From assembly GCA_934754975.1 (NCBI GenBank), contig CAKVKI010000146.1, positions 1 to 6,680 of the forward strand: a DNA stretch of 6,680 bases, written 5' to 3'. Below are positions 4,753 to 6,680 of this stretch, piece by piece (position 1 is the first letter of the stretch; each line of letters starts with the position of its first letter). Source of the stretch: an uncultured Alistipes sp. GTDB lineage: Bacteria > Bacteroidota > Bacteroidia > Bacteroidales > Rikenellaceae. The position numbers were made by a program, and so were the translations under genes. The notes under the pieces are model-generated. The model had not been told where the DNA came from, made no database searches, and saw nothing but the letters and a program-made list of their open reading frames with translations.

Positions 4753-6522
4753 TTATTTGGTCCAGGCGGCGTAACCGGTGCTGATCGTTTCCCAGTCGGT
4801 CAGCGCCGTGCATCCGCGGAAGCAGGTGCCGAAAGTCTTCGGCGCGGTGAATGCGTCGGGGTGGAGCGAACGTTCGTAGATGTGTACTTTCACGCCGTCG
4901 ATGGTCGTGTAGGGCGATTCGACGGCGAGTTTTGCCGCATCGCGGAATGTGCCGCTGAAGTCGGTGACCTTCCGGCTGTCGTCGAACATGTCGGCGGGAA
5001 CGCTCGCAAGTTCGGTGCAGTTTGCCAGAAGCCATTTGTAGGAAGTGACGTTGGTACACCCTTTGAATACGTTTTTGCCCACTTTCGTCAGGGCTTTGTT
5101 GCCGAAGAAACAGCTTCGGAAAATGTCGGCCGACGTGCATCCTGCGAAAAATTCGTCGGGAATCTCCTTGAGTGCGGTGCAGCCGTAGAAAGTCTCCTCG
5201 AAGTTCGTGGCGTTGACAAACCCTTTGAACAGGCCCGCAGGCAGCGTCTCGAAGGCCGTATTTCCGGAGAAGGTGAATTTCAGCGTCGTGATCTGGGGAC
5301 TTTGGGCAAAAAATCCGGCCGGAATGGTTTTGAGCTGCGTGCAGTGGGCGAGGAAGCTTTGCAGCGACGTGACGTTTTTCAGCGGGACGAGCAGATTTTC
5401 GGGAACGGACGTGAGCGAAGCGCATTTGGTGAAACATCCCAATACGTCGGTAACCTTGTCGCAGCCTTCGAACAGCGAAGCCGGAATGGCTTGCAGGCCG
5501 CTGCATCCTTCGAAGCCGTATTTGAATGTGGTTACTTCGGCGAATGAGTCGGTCGTGTTTTCGGGGATTGTTTTCAGGTTGGCGCAGAGGTAGAACGCAT
5601 AGGTCATCGAAGTCAGGTTTACGTTGCCCCACTGCCTGACGGCCGTCAGGTAGCTGCGGGAGGTCTCGGAGTGTCCCTGCAGGCTGTAGAGCTGTTCCAC
5701 CGAACCGGATACGGAGACTTTATAGACGCCTGCTTCGGCGTATTCGTAATTTACCAGGTTGCCTGTCACGGGATTTAGGGTCAGGTTGAGCTTCTCGCTG
5801 TACCCGTCGCCGTAATCGATCGTGCAGTCGATGGCACCCGAGAGAGGCAGTATGATCTTGCCGCCTGCCGGGACGGTGTATTCGAGGATGAGCGCCGGAG
5901 GGCCTTGGGTGACATTGATCGTGGCCGAAACCTCCGCAGGATTGTCCTTGCAGCCGGTGGTGACCGTTACCACGGCCGGCCTGTTGCCGCCGCCGGGATT
6001 GGGTGACGCCGTGAGGCGGAGTTTGTCGGTCTCCTTGGAGATCGTTATCCAGTCTGCGTCGCAGGCGGCGTCCCATGTCTGCTGGTTCGTGGTTACCGTG
6101 ATGGGGTCAATTCCCCCCCCCTCGTTGGGGAACTCCGCCGTACGGCTCCCCAGAGTCAGGGCCGGCGCAACGCCTTGTTCGACCGTGACTTTGCCGATGA
6201 CGCTTTCTCCGTTCGTTATGGAGATTACAGCATTGCGGATCTCTTCGGTGTTCTCTTCGATTCCGACGGTCAGCTGGTTGCCGGACAGGGCGGCCGTACA
6301 CCACGACTGGTCGGATTCCGGTGCGGCTTCGAAGTTCTTTTCCAGGGTGAGGATGAATTGACCTGCATGGTGGGTCGCGGTTATCGCGGCAGAGGTTCCG
6401 TCTTGTGAAATCTTGACGTCCGGATCGGGTGTGACGAACTTGATGGCCGGGTTCGGAGTGTCGTCGTCCGAGCATGCGCTGCTCAACAGCAGCAGGCATA
6501 GCATAGCGCAAAGCTGTTTCAT
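4753..6522 (-). CDS. Surface lipoprotein with BACON-like domains and BspA-type leucine-rich repeats
   Basis: The protein has 589 residues. Residues 1-17 (MKQLCAMLCLLLLSSAC) form a lipoprotein signal peptide with the lipidated Cys at 17. The following SDDD matches the Bacteroides surface lipoprotein export signal. Two BACON-like all-beta domains follow (about 27-118 and 121-208, the second with TWDAACDADWITIS at 149-162). A PKD-like domain (about 211-272) has CTIDYGDG (233-240) and NYEYAEAGVYKVSVSG (258-273). Eight repeats of exactly 27 residues run from 303 to 518, consensus VTxFxxxFxGCTxLKxIPxxLFxG. A ninth broken repeat carries the insert ESPYTTIDGVKVHIYERSLHP (written here as ESPYTT...ERSLHP), then FTAP and a last partial repeat ending in AAWTK. 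Such proteins are surface adhesins or glycan/protein binders; no ligand can be named. The start at 6522 is preferred over the in-frame TTG at 6561 because that TTG lies inside the -7 promoter box; the ATG at 6546 would leave almost no leader and disturb the signal peptide. A G9 run lies in codons 134-137. The gene converges on the glycerol-phosphate block and is probably functionally unrelated. Confidence 0.87.
   Translation of the reverse strand: MKQLCAMLCLLLLSSACSDDDTPNPAIKFVTPDPDVKISQDGTSAAITATHHAGQFILTLEKNFEAAPESDQSWCTAALSGNQLTVGIEENTEEIRNAVISITNGESVIGKVTVEQGVAPALTLGSRTAEFPNEGGGIDPITVTTNQQTWDAACDADWITISKETDKLRLTASPNPGGGNRPAVVTVTTGCKDNPAEVSATINVTQGPPALILEYTVPAGGKIILPLSGAIDCTIDYGDGYSEKLNLTLNPVTGNLVNYEYAEAGVYKVSVSGSVEQLYSLQGHSETSRSYLTAVRQWGNVNLTSMTYAFYLCANLKTIPENTTDSFAEVTTFKYGFEGCSGLQAIPASLFEGCDKVTDVLGCFTKCASLTSVPENLLVPLKNVTSLQSFLAHCTQLKTIPAGFFAQSPQITTLKFTFSGNTAFETLPAGLFKGFVNATNFEETFYGCTALKEIPDEFFAGCTSADIFRSCFFGNKALTKVGKNVFKGCTNVTSYKWLLANCTELASVPADMFDDSRKVTDFSGTFRDAAKLAVESPYTTIDGVKVHIYERSLHPDAFTAPKTFGTCFRGCTALTDWETISTGYAAWTK
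4969..5616 (-). repeat. Eight 81-nt (27-residue) leucine-rich repeats
   Basis: Residues 303-518 of the lipoprotein divide into eight units of exactly 27 residues with no gap. Position 11 of each unit is Cys (six units) or Asn (two units), an Asn/Cys ladder as in leucine-rich repeat solenoids. Position 14 is Leu or Phe and position 18 is usually Pro. The DNA copies have diverged, so this is an old protein repeat and not a recent tandem duplication. Confidence 0.85.
6113..6121 (-). repeat. G9 homopolymer within the lipoprotein gene
   Basis: Nine C on the + strand (G9 on the coding strand) encode the end of Glu134 and Gly135-Gly137. Losing one G leads to a TAA nine codons later, counting from Glu134; gaining one gives TGA five codons after Glu134. 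Either slip would cut the protein to about 140 residues and remove the second BACON-like domain, the PKD-like domain and all repeats. Confidence 0.9.
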
Positions 6523-6558
6523 AATGATGGGATTAAAGTTTGACATGAAGAATCGTTT

Positions 6559-6566
6559 CAAATATA
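6559..6566 (-). promoter_or_regulatory. -7 promoter box of the lipoprotein gene
   Basis: Read on the - strand, 6566 to 6559 is TATATTTG, an exact TAnnTTTG box, 36 nt upstream of the ATG at 6522. I see no TTTG at the usual distance upstream, so the -33 element is poor. The box overlaps the TTG that would give a longer frame and so decides against that start. The rest of 6567-6680 shows no gene; it ends in GC-rich sequence with a G9 run (6667-6675). Confidence 0.6.
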
Positions 6567-6680
6567 ATGAAATTTTTCCGTCGTTGTGTTGATCGCTTGT
6601 GCTTTTTTGTCCGAAACCGCAGTTTATTTGTTTTCAGGCCGGGACGTGCAGGAAGTTTCTGCCGCCGGGGGGGGGCGGAG

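Noticed and set aside
4610..5632. 340-codon frame on the - strand overlapping the lipoprotein gene in another frame
   Set aside because: It is Arg-rich and repetitive because it reads the 81-nt repeats out of frame. The lipoprotein frame has a signal peptide, domains and exact 27-residue repeats.
1..6680. CRISPR array, tRNA/rRNA, insertion sequence, attachment site or toxin-antitoxin pair
   Set aside because: I found no regularly spaced direct repeats outside the protein repeats, no transposase or integrase frame, no terminal inverted repeats and no structural RNA signature.

Overview
The window reads as chromosome of a Bacteroidales gut-type bacterium, plausibly Alistipes or a relative. Three things support this. 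Coding sequence is GC-rich and intergenic sequence AT-rich. All four promoters I could place carry the Bacteroidetes -7 box TAnnTTTG instead of a sigma-70 -10 box. Genes lack clear Shine-Dalgarno sites, and the surface lipoprotein carries Bacteroidetes-type BACON-like modules and a Cys-Ser-Asp-Asp-Asp surface-export signal. The genus is inference; the phylum is well supported.

Layout. Positions 1-607 (+) hold the 3' end of a secreted or surface beta-sandwich protein, followed by terminator-like hairpins. Positions 845-2185 (+) encode an sn-glycerol-1-phosphate dehydrogenase (EgsA/AraM family). Positions 2244-3698 (+) encode a GlpT-like organophosphate:phosphate antiporter, with its own -7 box in the 58-nt gap. 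A 145-nt palindrome-rich gap follows, with a terminator and a new promoter, and then a DeoR/GlpR-type repressor at 3844-4617 (+). A bidirectional terminator at 4699-4728 separates this block from the convergent gene at 4753-6522 (-). That gene is a surface lipoprotein with two BACON-like domains, a PKD-like domain and eight exact 27-residue BspA-type leucine-rich repeats. Positions 6523-6680 contain its promoter and no recognisable gene.

How the genes fit together. The dehydrogenase, transporter and DeoR-type regulator look like one small catabolic module: import of a glycerol phosphate, oxidation to dihydroxyacetone phosphate, and control by a repressor that senses a phosphorylated ligand. 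The window holds no glycerol kinase and no glycerol-3-phosphate dehydrogenase. The only dehydrogenase is of the family specific for the opposite enantiomer, glycerol-1-phosphate. This raises the possibility that the module salvages glycerol-1-phosphate from lipoteichoic acid, phosphatidylglycerol head groups or archaeal lipids; that is inference.

Most notable sequence signals: a G9 homopolymer inside the lipoprotein gene, where a one-base slip in either direction gives an early stop; a tandem duplication of the last six codons of egsA just before the glpT -7 box; overlapping, mutually exclusive inverted repeats after glpT; and an ACTTTC...CCGAAA motif shared by the glpT leader and the deoR upstream region.
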